This document shows positions 23,188-35,259 of a DNA stretch of 64,000 bases, one piece after another (the stretch's first letter is position 1; each line of letters opens with the position of its first letter). The stretch lies in NCBI GenBank assembly GCA_020809705.1, contig CP085836.1, positions 682,001-746,000 on the forward strand, in the 5' to 3' direction. Source of the stretch: Calonectria ilicicola. Lineage: Eukaryota > Ascomycota > Sordariomycetes > Hypocreales > Nectriaceae. The notes under the pieces are model-generated. The model did not search any database, was not told where the DNA came from, and saw only the letters and a list, made by a program, of their open reading frames with translations. A program made the position numbers and the translations under genes.

Positions 23188-24951
23188 AAAAGACAAACCA
23201 GGGAGAAAAATAAAATGGTGCGGCAGCCCTTTTTGGCCGGCAGCTGCTGGCAATGCCTGGAAGCCAGTGCATCATCGCTATTCGATCTACGTTGTAACCG
23301 CGAGCCCTCAATCCGTTAGGTCTCGAGTGAGGGATTGCTCGAAGAAGAGATATGCTTGCTGATTAGTCCGGGAAAGGAGCGTTTGGCAAATTCCCTATCC
23401 AACTTGATACATTTCAGGCTTTCCGTCATCTGCCACATACAATACCCTGACTGAACATCAAACAAAAGGTCACTCGAAGTGGAAAAGCAAAACAAAAATA
23501 GATAGTCTCTGGACGACAATAGCCACAACCCCTATGGGCACGCGCCACGCATCCGCACTGTACTAACCTACAGGAAACCCAGGAGTTAGACACTTATCGT
23601 GTGGCTCGATAGGTACAGATTCTTACTATAAGCTGACCTCGCGAAGAACTCCCGGTGGCAGCACTCGGCTAGACCAAAGGTCAAGCCTGTAATAACATCA
23701 TCGCTATGCCCAGCAGTAGAAAGCGTCGGTAGGCAAAATCGCTTCCTCTCCCTTCTGACCGTTGACAGAGCGCGATGTCGTTACAGAGCGTCCTAGCTGA
23801 CCTACCTGATTAACAGGTTCCGAAAAGGCACTGTAGACCAGGAGCCCCGGACCTGCGTCCACACTAACGCTGAAGAACTTCACGAATTCCTATCCTAGCT
23901 CTCGCCGGTTTCGGACACAACGCCCTATGTGCGCCCGAAAGTGATCTGCTCTCGAGATGGCGCTGATAGGACGAACTAGAGCTCGTTCCGAGACAACAAA
24001 TACCGGGATATATTGGCAATTTTCGGAGAGGCAAAGGATGGCACACAATAGCCATCGCTTTATCGTAGACTAGCTCAGGAAGGAAGGGGAAGATACAGTG
24101 GGGTGCATGTTCAACGTCAGTCATTTAGTGATAGAAAAATTCCAGTCTAATTCTAATCTAGTTATGGCTCTAATGTGGCTTTGCACAGTGCCTACACTGT
24201 GTCTACAAACTAGTAGACATTAACAGCAGGGAGACTGAAACGTGTGTAACCGTCCGCATTTCCATTTGTGGTCTGAATTGGCTGGCGCGGGGGTAAGACG
24301 GTCATTTGAAGTCAGGTGCCTAAGGCACCAATTTCGGCTTGGATAAAAATTCCGCCGCACGTTTGAAATCTTGGTGGGGTTGCGGGGACCAAATTCATCA
24401 GTATGGAGCGCGAACGGAGTCCAGGGGACATCTGTTGGACTAGGGTCGGGCCGCAATGGATTGAAGCTCCATTCCACTCTTAACCTGATCAAGATGGCAT
24501 TCTACAAGCTTTGAACCTTATGCTCTGCACTCGTTTCCATTATTCTCCCCTTCCACGAGCTTAATCTAGATTTGCAGCGAGTCCTTGCTGTGGTACCTGC
24601 TATTGGTTAGTTTTGTAATTTCAGCCGCACGAGGCAGCCAACCGCCTGATGGACGAATTTTCTGTCCCAAGCCGCCACCTTTCATCAACTTCCTGTTTTA
24701 TTCAAGACTTGAATAGAACGTCACCGACGTCCCTTATCACCAGCGGGGAGCGACATTTGCGAACCTATATACTAAATCGAATCTAACAAGCGAACTTTAT
24801 GATACTGCGTGGTTGGCGTCACGCACGCATCTGTCTGACATTCTATAGGGTCTATGGAAGAAGAACATTGAACATTAAACGCCTTGCCCGCGATCGCTAT
24901 CACGACTACAAGCCAAAAGATCTTGAAAGGAAAGCGATCCCAAATAGCAAG
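23188..24951. other. Long intergenic region
   Basis: No supported gene in about 1.7 kb. Several frames of 70-90 codons occur on the minus strand without motifs. The last few hundred bases form the 5' flank of the NLR at 24952. Confidence 0.4.
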
Positions 24952-27065
24952 ATGGCCAGTACATCCCTTACCGGGCCAGTAACCGCTCATACTATAGTTG
25001 CTGGCACTACTATTTCTGGAGGAATCGCCAACTTCTATATGTCATCTCGTACGCTTCTATTGCCCTTATTTTAATATCAATTTGCACTAATGCGACTCTG
25101 TTTATTATCTCAGAGCACCTAGACCACCCAGAGCGTCCGGACACACCACCGAATCCTTCATCCACCAGCATTCCTTTCAGCCGGAACGAAAACTTTGTCC
25201 CACGTGGCGACCTCCTTGATACGATTCATACAATATGTTCTAAACCGGCAGGGCGTGTGGCACTTGTTGGTCTTGGTGGAGTTGGGTATGGCGCAAAGAT
25301 GGGCAGCAGAATGTTTCTATTGACACCGTTGCAGGAAGTCACAACTTGCGATCGAATATGCCCATCGACTCAAGGAGGAAAATGCCACCAAGGAACATCA
25401 AAGATGGATATTCTGGATTCATGCTAGTACTATCGCACGAATCGAGGAATCCTTCAAGATGATGGCGGATGCAATGAAAATTCCTAACCGAGACCGGCCA
25501 AATGTCAACATCAAGGACTTGGTGTATCGATGGCTTAGTACTGAGACCAAAGGAGAATGGTGCATTATTCTTGATAGTGCTGACGACTTTGACGTATTGA
25601 TGAGTGAAAGCAAAGATATGTCGGGCGGGCGTTCAGTAGCGTCATATTTACCGCAAAGTCGAAATGGATCGATCCTGGTCACGACGCGCAATCGAGATTT
25701 GGCCTACAGACTGACTGGGGATTATCGACATATAATCGAGGTTGGGCCAATGATAGAAAGAGACGCTGTACAGCTTCTGGAAAACACATTAGGGAAGTTT
25801 CCAGTGCAAACACAGCGGCTGATCTTGTGAAAGCGCTCGAATATATCCCACTTGCCATCAGCCAAGCTGCAGCATATATACAAGCAAGATCCCAGCTAAT
25901 TACAGTGGATAAATATTTAGTTGAATTTCGAGAAAGCTCGAAGAAAAGGATTAGGCTTCTCGGCCAAGATGCTGGGGATCTCCGACGCGCCGCAGGAGCA
26001 TCGAACACAGTCCTTACAACGTGGCAAATATCGTTTGAGTACATTAAGTATAAACGAAGTTCTGCAGCAGATCTACTATCACTGATGAGCTTCTTTAACC
26101 GACAAGGAATACCAGAACAGCTCCTGAAGTTCTCTAGAGAAAGGAAGAATAACAGAGGAGGAAGAGAGACTGATAGTACAGCTTTAGACGATAGAAATTC
26201 GGATTCTGAAAGCGATTTTGATGAAGATTATGAATTTAGAGAGGATATAAAGATACTATCAGACTTTTCCTTGATCACTGCGATCGAAGGGAACATGTTT
26301 GAGATGCATGGTCTAGTACAACTATCAGCAAGGATATGGCTAGAAACGAATGACCGGGAGACATATAAAGAGCAGTACGTTATATTAATGAATGAATGGT
26401 TTCCAAGTGGAGCATACGGCACATGGGTTGAATGTAAGATGCTCTTTCCACACGTGGAAGAAGCGGTCAACTATCGACCAAAAGACAATGATTTAAAAGA
26501 GGTATGGGCAAATCTATTGCAAAATGGAGGATGGTATGCATTATTGCAAGGAATTTATAGAACTGCAGAAAAAATGCTTGAGAAAGCAAGAAAGGTGCGA
26601 GAAACGAGATTTGGGGCGGAAGATTTGATAACTCTTATCAGTATATCAAGTCTTGCATCAACATATAGGAACCAAGGCCGATGGGAAGAGGCGGAGAAGC
26701 TGGAGGTGCAAGTGATGGAGACTCGCAAGACCAAACTGGGAGTGGATCATCCTGACACACTGACCAGCATGGCCAATCTTGCATCAACACTTTGGAACCA
26801 AGGCCGATGGGAAGAGGCGGAGAAGCTGGAGGTGCAAGTGATGGAGACAAGCAAGACCAAACTGGGAGTGGATCATCCTGACACACTGACCAGCATGAAC
26901 AATCTCGCCTACACTTGGAAAAGTCAAGGTCGACATGATGATGCCCTGGCATTAATGCGGACTTGTGCTGAAGCCCGACAGCGTGTTAGGACAAATCATC
27001 CTGATACTCTCTCGGCTTTGTCTACTTTGCATGATTGGAGCGATCATATTCACGCGAGGGAATAA
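24952..27065 (+). pseudogene. NLR (amyloid-like motif, NB-ARC, TPR) with one frameshift
   Basis: The exon plan is identical to the 20.9-22.9 kb gene. Exon 1 is 24952-25048 (32 residues centred on GPVTAHTIVAGTTISGGIAN), exon 2 is 25114-25285, and exon 3 is 25335-27065; introns are 65 and 49 nt with the same phases. The P-loop is again split (GGVG/KSQLAIEY). Reading breaks in the NB-ARC near 25795-25803: codons for LGKFPVQTQ run to a stop, while one base away the frame continues as SSANTAADLVKALEYIPLAI. A single-base loss is the simplest explanation. The C-terminus has three TPR units, two of them near-identical at the DNA level over 126 bp. It could also start further upstream in frame (24799), but alignment with the other copies favours 24952. 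Confidence 0.8.
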
Positions 27066-28206
27066 TAGTGGATCGGAACGGTCTCAAAAATAGCTCGTTT
27101 AGGATGGCTTTGCCATCAGTTCGCATGTGCAGTTGGGGTACCGTATCGACTCACGTTCGCTGGGACTCGGTAGACGACACGTTCAGTAAATGGGAATGGA
27201 TGCTGCAATTTCGGAATTTGGTTTACATGTACAGTGCATGTACCTTGGAGGAGCATGCTACATACTGTATCAATTTGATCCATTTTGAATGGTTTAAGTC
27301 GTGATGCCATTATAGTCAGCTTCTGCAACGGTCAGCTTGTGGACCGTAAAAAGAACAGAGTAAGCCAGAACCAGCTAATAGACACCACAAGAACGAAATA
27401 ATTTAGTGACTTATACCTAAGGCACCAAGTAATCTGTTATGGATCACCAATGACATGGACATTTTCCCACTAGCCACACACTGTGCTCAGCCACATCTCA
27501 CCCATTTTTAGTAAATAATTTTATACTAAAAGTACTGACGCTGAACCCGCACTCCACTGTACGAATATTCAGGTCTGGTAATCATCCAACGAGGAAAGTC
27601 GGACTGGAACGAATGCGTCTGGTAGGCTTGTAAGGAGGTGAATGTATGAGCGGGAATAGGCAATAGTCACTAGTCAGGACTCATTTATGATCCTACACTA
27701 ACAGAGTCTGCTGAAGGCGATACGCCAGATGTGCCTCCTGTTGATCGACAAGAACTAGATTGTGTTCGAATTGAAAGATTCTCGACTAGGCATAATAAAT
27801 CGCATTTGCCAATGCCGAGGTTAGAATCAGTGCTTCGATGGCTGGTATAGCCTCCAATTTGAGAATCACCTGCAAACTATACTTGTCGCTTTAACACAGT
27901 TTACCAGCCACCAATGCTTGCCACTTAAGGCAGCCATGGTACTCATATATTTCACAGCCATAGCTTGGTGCACTGTACTTTACGGAGATATCTACCAATA
28001 GCTACTATTTGCATCAGTAACCACAGGCATTTTAGATTGCTGATATATTTGTTTGGGCTTGGCCCACCAAGGGATGTAACGGGAAATGTGGTTTTTTGCT
28101 CATTATATTCACAAACTAGACTTGCATTCAACCAAGTACACCACGTTGCGCTAGCTATAAAACAGCAGCAATCGACTCCAGACTTGATTCCTCATGGCCA
28201 TTTATG
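27066..28206. other. Intergenic, no supported gene
   Basis: About 1.1 kb without recognisable coding or repeat structure. Confidence 0.4.
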
Positions 28207-28497
28207 CTATACCTCCCTATCTGGCCCAGAAGAATAGTATTCCTTCTCTTTCTCTAGCATCATTGCTTTTATTGCCATTTCATCTTGCTGCTGCCACATC
28301 GCCATCTGCTCCTCCTGTTCCCGTCGCCATTCGCGATATTGTATGGCCCTTCGCTGGAAATGGATTTCTATGCCCTCGTTTTCCCTTTCTCTGACGCTCG
28401 GATCCGAGTTTCGGGCTTGTAATTGGGCTATAAGCTCATCGAAGTATCGTAGAACGCCCTCATTGTCGTGCTGGTAAGCTATCCGTGCTGTCGCCAA
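28207..28497 (-). CDS. Possible small coiled-coil protein
   Basis: A 96-residue frame starting MATARIAYQHDNEG. It is rich in Glu, Gln, Arg and Met with heptad-like spacing (QYREWRREQEEQMAMWQQQD), suggesting one long amphipathic helix. No family is recognised and no flanking exons are evident. It lies just upstream of the mariner relic. The low complexity makes a chance frame possible. Confidence 0.25.
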   Translation of the reverse strand: MATARIAYQHDNEGVLRYFDELIAQLQARNSDPSVRERENEGIEIHFQRRAIQYREWRREQEEQMAMWQQQDEMAIKAMMLEKEKEYYSSGPDREV

Positions 28498-28739
28498 AGC
28501 TGTAGAGTAGTTGATGATGGTAAAGTCCAGTCCAGGTATGAAATAAACTTTACCAAATTCGAACTAGTGTGGCTGAGCTCAGTGTGTGGCTGGAGTCAAA
28601 AATCGATAACGTCACACTAACTCCAAGCAATAGGGTCTATGCCTTAGGTATCAAGGCAGCAATGGGTTTGGCAGATGGATCTCCCACATCCATCCTCTGG
28701 CAAATCCTTTTTCAGCCAGAATCGGCCCCTCTACGCCTA

Positions 28740-29560
28740 CGTCATCCTACGGCACCTCGTCTGCGTCCAAGGCAACACGAGGAAATCTGCCAGAAACTCC
28801 GCCTTGGCGCACCGATCGAAGATATCGCGAAGTCCATCCCATGTACCGAACGTACCATACGTAGAATAGAGAAGAAGCTCAACAGATGCGGAACCCCCAC
28901 AGCACACCTGAATCGTACCAGACCTGACCCCAAAAAAGCCAGACATGGTAAGGCGTGATATGAGTATCTTTCTAATAAGCCAGAACTCCGACGTAGAAGC
29001 CTCCCCCACAACTGTTACACGCCTACTGCAGTCGGCCGAATGGACCCTCAAAACCACACGCCGCGTAGCCACGCAACGTAATCCCGAGCTATGCCATTTT
29101 TACCAATATATATATTAAGTTTAGAAAGGTTCAATTCCTACCATTTTATTTTCATTGATGAGTCTGGGGTGAATAAATCTGTCGGGCTTCGACGCAAGGG
29201 ATGAGCACCAAAGGGCGTCCCTCCAATTCAAGTTGCTCGTTTTCAACGCGAGAGGATCCAGGTTATTGCGGCATACACCCAAAAAGGCATTAACCTATCG
29301 CGCCTCTATCGCGGAACAACCGATGCTGAAATGTACCTGGACTTCATTGAATAGCTATCATGCCATTGTGGGAAATGGCCGGAACCCGAGTCTGTCTTGC
29401 GCATGGACAATGCAAATATTCATTGCATGGATGAAGTCAGGGACCTATATGAAAAAGCCGGCGCAAGATGTGATAACAAAGCACCTTATACACCAGATAC
29501 GAATTCGATCGAAGAATATTTCGCCGAAATGAAGATAGACATGCAGCAGAGGTAGGACAA
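28740..29560 (+). pseudogene. Tc1/mariner transposase, decayed
   Basis: The N-terminal helix-turn-helix is clear: LRPRQHEEICQKLRLGAP, IEDIAKSIPCTERTIRRIEK and CGTPTAHLNR (about 28765-28910). A frame change follows, then YEYLSNKPELRRRS. Around 29135-29560 the catalytic domain reads SYHFIFIDESGVNKSVGLRR, a stop where Trp is usual, APKGVPPIQVARFQRERIQV, YRGTTDAEMYLDFIE, a stop where Gln is usual, CHCGKWPEPESVLRMDNANI, and APYTPDTNSIEEYFAEMK. All three acidic positions (IDES, MDNA, SIEE) survive, but at least two nonsense changes and a frameshift disable it. Both stops are explained by C:G to T:A changes. It converges on the F-box gene that ends at 29609. Confidence 0.75.
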
Positions 29561-29608
29561 GCATCTTGGTATCATCAGACGAGGCTTCCTATCCCACGCC
29601 AAGTAAAC

Positions 29609-30838
29609 TTAGGCGCTGTTTGTCTGCTGAAGCCGCCAACATAGAGTTCCATCGACAAGGCTTTCCAAATTACCTGCTTTCCCATTCCGTTCATTTGAGA
29701 AAAATAATTCCACAACCCGCGAAATCTCCTCCCAGTCGTCCTCTTCATATGTCGCCATGATTTCGTCACGAATCTGTATCTCGTGAAGTTCCAATTGCCT
29801 AAACACGTTCATCAATGAAAGCCAACCATGTTCTCCGCGACTGATATCAATTTCATTGAGAGTGATGTTTCGAATTGTCCCCTTGTGACGAAGAAGAAAG
29901 TTTTTTAGTGATCTTTCCTCTTGTCTTTCCACGATGATTGTACCCAGCTCTAAAACCTTCAATTCCGGGATGGTGAGGCTTTTCCACAAGTACGGGCTAA
30001 TATCTTCATCATAATCTTGAAATTCGAGGTGAAAATGTGACAATTCTGACTGCAATTGGATAAATTCAACCAGTGCATCACTCTCTTCATATTCAAATGA
30101 AGGAGGTTGTTGGAGCCGCAGATGTAATCGACGAAGGCTTTGTATGGGTTGAGCGGATATCGCATGTAATGATTTGAACAGCATAAGCTGACTTATGCTT
30201 CCAACTCCAGAACCCCCAATACTGATCTCAAATCCTTCGATGCAGCCACCCATACCAGCCACCACCATGGATACAGAATCCATGACATGTTGAACAAATG
30301 CAGAACTCTCTTCAGTGGATGACCAAGTTTGTTGTATCGGTGCGAAATACCCCAAGCCTGATATATGAGGCTGCCGAATTTGTTTGCTGTCAGTAATATT
30401 AATATTCTTGCATCTTTTCATTCGCCTCAATGCCTTCTTCAATTTCGTGATGACTGTGTTATTGTTTAACAATTCTCTCTGCCATTGGTAAGACTCGGCA
30501 TATTTCGGTTCATCACGGCAGAGTGGAAATACACCAATATCCACACCTTGTTCGATCCATTCTGCTGGTGGTAACGCTAAATTCCTAGGGTCAAGAAGAT
30601 GACCGATGCCGATTTCCAGCGTCTCAATATGCTCAACGATATCTTCTGATATATTGACGATTGTCGAAAGGGTCTCTGCATTAATCATGATATGGATTGT
30701 GTGAAAACACTTTCCCACAAGAGGAGCGAGGACAGGATTATATGCAACTGCTTTGCACACTAAACGCAACATAAGATAGTCGGACTTTGAAGCATAGCCA
30801 AATATTGAGGCTAGAACCTCAGGTGGAAGTCGGAGCAT
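29609..30838 (-). CDS. F-box protein
   Basis: A single-exon frame of 409 residues. The first 45 residues are an F-box (MLRLPPEVLASIFGYASKSD, then LRLVCKAVAYNPVLAPLV), the segment that binds Skp1 in SCF ubiquitin ligases. The remaining 360 residues have alternating hydrophobic segments such as LEIGIGHLLDP, LRRLHLRLQQPPS and LKVLELGTIIVER. They suggest a degenerate leucine-rich-repeat-like substrate region, as is common in expanded fungal F-box families. The frame has no lesions and begins with a true ATG. Expected role: substrate adaptor for ubiquitylation, substrate unknown. The mariner relic abuts its 3' end. Confidence 0.8.
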   Translation of the reverse strand: MLRLPPEVLASIFGYASKSDYLMLRLVCKAVAYNPVLAPLVGKCFHTIHIMINAETLSTIVNISEDIVEHIETLEIGIGHLLDPRNLALPPAEWIEQGVDIGVFPLCRDEPKYAESYQWQRELLNNNTVITKLKKALRRMKRCKNINITDSKQIRQPHISGLGYFAPIQQTWSSTEESSAFVQHVMDSVSMVVAGMGGCIEGFEISIGGSGVGSISQLMLFKSLHAISAQPIQSLRRLHLRLQQPPSFEYEESDALVEFIQLQSELSHFHLEFQDYDEDISPYLWKSLTIPELKVLELGTIIVERQEERSLKNFLLRHKGTIRNITLNEIDISRGEHGWLSLMNVFRQLELHEIQIRDEIMATYEEDDWEEISRVVELFFSNERNGKAGNLESLVDGTLCWRLQQTNSA

Positions 30839-31670
30839 AGTGCGGGACCGTGTGGATCATATATAGCACCTCAGGAAAAGAAACATGGCTTCTGAGTGCA
30901 CAATGAATTGAATAGAAAAGTTTAATCAAGACAAAGAGGGGATTATTTTTATGACAACCTGAGATCATTTTTATTGGTACCATTCAAGAAAGCGCAGGAA
31001 CTGCACTTCGGCTGATGCTCGGATTTTATCGTCTGGTGAGTCCTTCACCCCGACCCCACCTTACGCCTACGGGTAGTTAGAGGAGTCAACGAATTGGAAA
31101 AGGATAAGAGGGGCTCCATGGATTAGCTCGATAGAGACTGGGTGTGCACTAACAGTTACAGGGGCCTTGGAACCAATAACTCCGACTACCCAGACTCTGC
31201 CAGACCAAACAAGCTCAACCACGGGCCGCCTCCTAACATATCAAGGATATGGGGCCAAGAGAACCAATCAGGACTGCGCATGCAAGGCGCATTAACGCAA
31301 GACACCATACGGCAAGGGCAGCAACAAGAATATCATATAGTGAGCGAGGCGAACAGTACTGCTGTTCGTCAAGTTGAAGTCTTGTACTGTGGGAAGAACA
31401 GAGGTCTATTGCGGTCCCATTGAGACTTCAGCCTAGTTGTGAAATCCAGTTCGTTGTATGAATGAGCCCGGCTGGATCGAACACAACATATAAACACAAA
31501 TTAAAGCATCATAAGCGCCGACTCCCTGGATCCACTCTTCTGCAAGTGCACTATTGGGTTCGCTTGCGGGGTTGAATGATCCGTGTCACGACTTGTACAG
31601 GGGACCATGTGACCAAAGCTTAGGTAATCGAAGACTGGGCCTTGGATAGGCGGCCAATTCAGCCACGCGT
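30839..31670. other. Intergenic, no supported gene
   Basis: This includes the 5' flank of the F-box gene. A plus-strand frame of 93 codons (31142-31423) has no recognisable features and is not called. Confidence 0.4.
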
Positions 31671-31672
31671 CC

Positions 31673-31746
31673 CGTTACTACTACTACTACTAGGGGGGTC
31701 TTTAAACCGACCCCTCCCCCGTGACAGTTCCACAGTCACGGGGGGG
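31673..31746. repeat. ACT microsatellite and perfect 10-bp hairpin
   Basis: An ACT trinucleotide run lies at about 31675-31691. Immediately after it, CCCCCGTGAC (31716-31725) and GTCACGGGGG (31735-31744) form a perfect 10-bp stem with a 9-nt loop. It sits just beyond the 3' end of the pogo relic and could be a structured transposon end, but no matching partner was found on the other side. Confidence 0.7.
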
Positions 31747-31919
31747 ACATTGATTTGCAAAATTGACAGCGATTTGCAAAAAAAAAGTTACCAACGGCCC
31801 CACCTAATTTGTATGAGAACCCAAGTAGTCTACATTTGTGGAATACTCCCGTTAAATACAACGGGGTTCAATACAATCGCTATCGCAATGTCAAAAGTTG
31901 TGTGTGCACGAGTGTGAGT

Positions 31920-31936
31920 TGTGTGTGTGTGTGTGT
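31920..31936. repeat. (GT)n microsatellite
   Basis: A short GT run immediately before the C-terminal end of the pogo relic. Confidence 0.85.
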
Positions 31937-31959
31937 AAGAGAGGGAAAATGCAGTCAAT

Positions 31960-33400
31960 TCAATCATCAATATCGCTATTTTCTTCGCTTTTGGGCACCA
32001 AAAAAACATCCTGACTAACTTCAATGCAGTCTTCCGCTATGACTTCAAGTCCGTCAGCTTCCAGCGTGAGTGCATTCCGCCCGGTAGCCCGTTCTGATGC
32101 TTCTAGTACGAGGAAGTTGATGGCTTCTTGGATAACCTCTTTATTATATGACGACGGCCATGGCACCGGAGGAACCCAATCGTTATGAAGCAATTGACGC
32201 TCGTGAAGCTGACGATGCAATGCATATCGTTGTGAAGCCACTCATTGGATGATATGTGTGCCCGGCGGTCTGTTTTCGACCACCAATTCCGCTGTTCACA
32301 TTTAAACAATGACTTCCAAGCTGACCTACGGTTAGAATAGATATCTCGAAGCTTTACGGCTGTAATGCTGTTCCGAACACGCGCCCTGACCTCTCGTAAC
32401 CATCGTCGCAAAAAGGCAGACTCATCGTGGGCCTGTTTCCTTTTAAAACGGCGATTTTCGTCTTCCTGAGCAGCCCGTCTATTATATTCATCCTTTGCCG
32501 CTCTGAGTCTACCGTCAGAGACGGTAATTGGCCCGTATTTACATACAATTGATGTCCTTTTCTGTAGCTGTGACCGTTGTAAACTCTTCTCTTTGAGATG
32601 GTGCATCTCGGCAGTTGCTGTGATGCCGTTGAGGGCCAAAGTAGCTGTGGCTTTATTTGCCTGGTCAAATACTCGAGAGACTGACGGTGTGAGCGGTACA
32701 CCGGATAAAATGGATGAGGATATTCGCATTCTTACATATTGTTGATATTGTTCAATTGTTCGTATTCGAAAGGGCGGTGTTGACACCGTATTCCAGTCAA
32801 TTTTCCTTCTCATCGGCGGCGTCTTTGGCGTTGCAAAAGGGCTCGGTCGCAACGGCGTTGACGGCGTTGGCGGCGTTGACGATGACGATGACCCAACCTC
32901 AATATATCCGGGCAGCATTTCCTTCGAAATAGAAGCTGTTAATGACGATAACTGGTCTTTGAGGGTATCCAAAACAAGAGCAGGATTATGAGGAAATAGA
33001 CCACACTTTTGCCAAGCGGATTTAATTGTGGCCGGCTTGAATGATTTATCCCACATCTCTTGGAAATGAAGCAGGAAGTCAACCTTATTGTAATCGCTTG
33101 CACCGTCTGATATTTCACGATAAAGGATATGTTGATGTCGGCCTTTCAATACATTGAAAACACCAACATCAAGAGGTTGAAGGTAATGAGTTAATCGCGG
33201 GGGTAAAGGGAACAGCTCGATGTTATGTTGACTGCAGAAATAGAAGATTTCTGTTGTGAAGTGATTTTCACACCCATCCATAAGAAGGAGCCGCTTTTCA
33301 TGAGGATCATAAGGTCGAGTGTGTTTCTCAAAGTGTTCAATCCATTCAATAGCTAAGATATCATTAATATAACCCTTGGGGCTCGTTGCGGGAGAAAATC
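31960..33400 (-). pseudogene. Pogo/Fot-type DDE transposase, C-terminal half only
   Basis: Reading from about 33.4 kb down: GYINDILAIEWIEHFEKHTR, then LLLMDGCENHFTTEIFYFC, PLPPRLTHYLQPLDVGVFN and KSAWQKCGLFPHNP. This is the second half of a pogo-family catalytic domain with DD35D spacing between MDG and PLDVG. A long basic C-terminal tail follows (HLKEKSLQRSQLQKRTS, RRWLREVRARVRNS). The HTH/CENP-B DNA-binding region and first catalytic Asp are missing. A frameshift near 32.23 kb moves the tail (LHERQLLHNDWVPPVPWPSS to a final SEENSDIDD) into another frame. Its 5' boundary is a junction with the MULE fragment upstream on the same strand. Confidence 0.75.
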
Positions 33401-34497
33401 TTGCTCCTGACGTTGGCGTTGATGTGATAAATGCATAGCTGTTGCTGGGCATGCGGAAAGGTCTCCAAGAGGGCGTTTTTGAGCGCTGTTTCTTTGTCGG
33501 TGAGGATCACGGAAGGAGGCGGAATGCGGAGCGATATTTGCATAAAGCTGAGCTGTTGGCAGAGCCAAGAAAAGCCCTCTTCTCGTTCGTTGCTGATGAG
33601 GCCAAAGCCAAAATTGACGACCGACTTTTGATCTGTGATGCCTGTGACCTGGAAGAGATACATATTAAACCGGTTAGTTTTATATGTATTATCAAGTCCC
33701 AGAACTTCTGGAAATCGCTTCCACATCTGCTCACACCAAGGATAAGTCCAAAATAATGCCTCCACCTTGTTATTCTCACCATAGCGAACCACATGCCGAA
33801 CTTTCTCTCGTTGAAGGTGGTGTATCCACGCCTGGGTGGCTGTGAAGCCGTTGAGGCTCTCTCGGCGCAGTCTTTGGCGATCATTATAGATATCTCGAGC
33901 AAGAAAATAAGAAGGCCCTGCCTTAATTCTCCTTAAGCTATCGCCAACTTCACGCGGGGGGTTCGTTGGATTCTCATGAAACTGCAGTCGGTGCTCCCTT
34001 TGTTGCCCAGCAGTTCGCTTTCGATGCGTTGGATGTGCCGCTGGGTTTTCAGAAGCTTCATGATTATGATAATCTTCAGCTACATGATAAGTCCAGAATC
34101 CATTTGCCTGTTGTGATGTTTTGGCGATGATTTTGAAAGGGCAGTTGGTTTTATTGCTGGAGACCTTCCGTATTCCTTGGCCACTGTTAAAATAAGCCCC
34201 CCCACGGTCGCAACCCAGTGTATAATATGTATTAATTAATGCGCCATTTACCATTCTTTTGGGGCCAGATCCCCTTTTTATTATCGCAGCGCCGTTGCGG
34301 CGATAAAATGATTGAAGGAAGAAAAAAAGCTCCTCGAAGGAGTGGAATTCCGGCGACAGGGGCGTATTTGGGATTATTGGCGTTTCTTCAAAAAATTCCA
34401 CCCCATCGTCATCAGGATTGAAGGAAATTTGTTATGCGGTATCTGGAAGCCGTGGATAATCATGAAAATCGTTAAAATCGAATTCTGAGTCGCTCAT
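33364..34497 (-). pseudogene. Mutator-like (MULE) transposase, N-terminal half only
   Basis: From the ATG at 34497 (MSDSEFDFNDFHDYPRLPD) the frame meets one TAA, then runs on from about 34.43 kb. A FAR1/WRKY-GCM1-type zinc region is visible (FEELFFFLQSFYRRNGAAI, LGCDRGG, KTNCPFKI, YHNHEAS). The MULE catalytic core follows, with the first Asp in VLGLDNTYKTNRFN and the second in VILTDKETALKNAL. The frame ends after CIYHINANVRSKI, where the sequence becomes pogo-like (about 33.39 kb). The catalytic Glu and SWIM finger are absent. It is a truncated, non-functional element. Confidence 0.75.
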
Positions 34498-35259
34498 GTT
34501 GTCGCAAAAGTCATTAGTTAAGGAGGAAGTTATTTGGTAGATGAAAAGTCTGAGTTGGGTTGTGGGGTCATCGCGGGCGCGGCGATTTCGGCGGAATAAT
34601 ATTGTTCCGGCTTGCACGTGACGTTGTTACTACGAATATCAATAGCTGTAACTACGAATATCAAATCTCTACTAAGTAAAGCTCATCTCGATGCATCCAC
34701 TTTCGATACAGGAAAGACGTTACATAAGTGGACATGGCCTATTTAGCTATGCGCAATTCGATCAAATTTCACGCTTTGGTTATTGGAGCCTTGACTCTAT
34801 GAAATGAAGAGCACTTACATACCGTACAGTAAAGTTCCTGCTATCTATAACGGCCAAACTCAAGTGTGCTGTCATATATGCTATACTAGCACGCTTCTTC
34901 CAACATATACCCTGGCCTATTGCCTCAAATCCAGACCATCATTTGGGCTAGCCTTAATCTACTAGTATATTTGCATGCCAGAACAATAATACCCGTACCA
35001 TTGATCTAGCTTCTTAGTGTTGGCTAGCAGCTTCTAATCTAGCTATGGTAGCACGAAATGTGCTGGCATAGCTTGACCAGCATTCCCGTGCCCTCACACG
35101 TAACCTAGGACGTTTATCCCAGCCTCGTGGCAGTAGACCAGTTTTACCAGTACATATATGTGCCTGGAAAGAAGTTCCTAGATCATATCACTTTCTCGTA
35201 TAATTGTTTTGGCACATTGGTGATTCTAGCTTCCCTTAGCTGGAATAGGAATTTTAAAT
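34498..35259. other. Intergenic, no supported gene
   Basis: This holds the 5' end of the MULE fragment and the 3' flank of the DUF3723 gene. A local duplication 'actacgaatatcaa' recurs at about 34631 and 34652. Nothing else was recognised. Confidence 0.4.
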
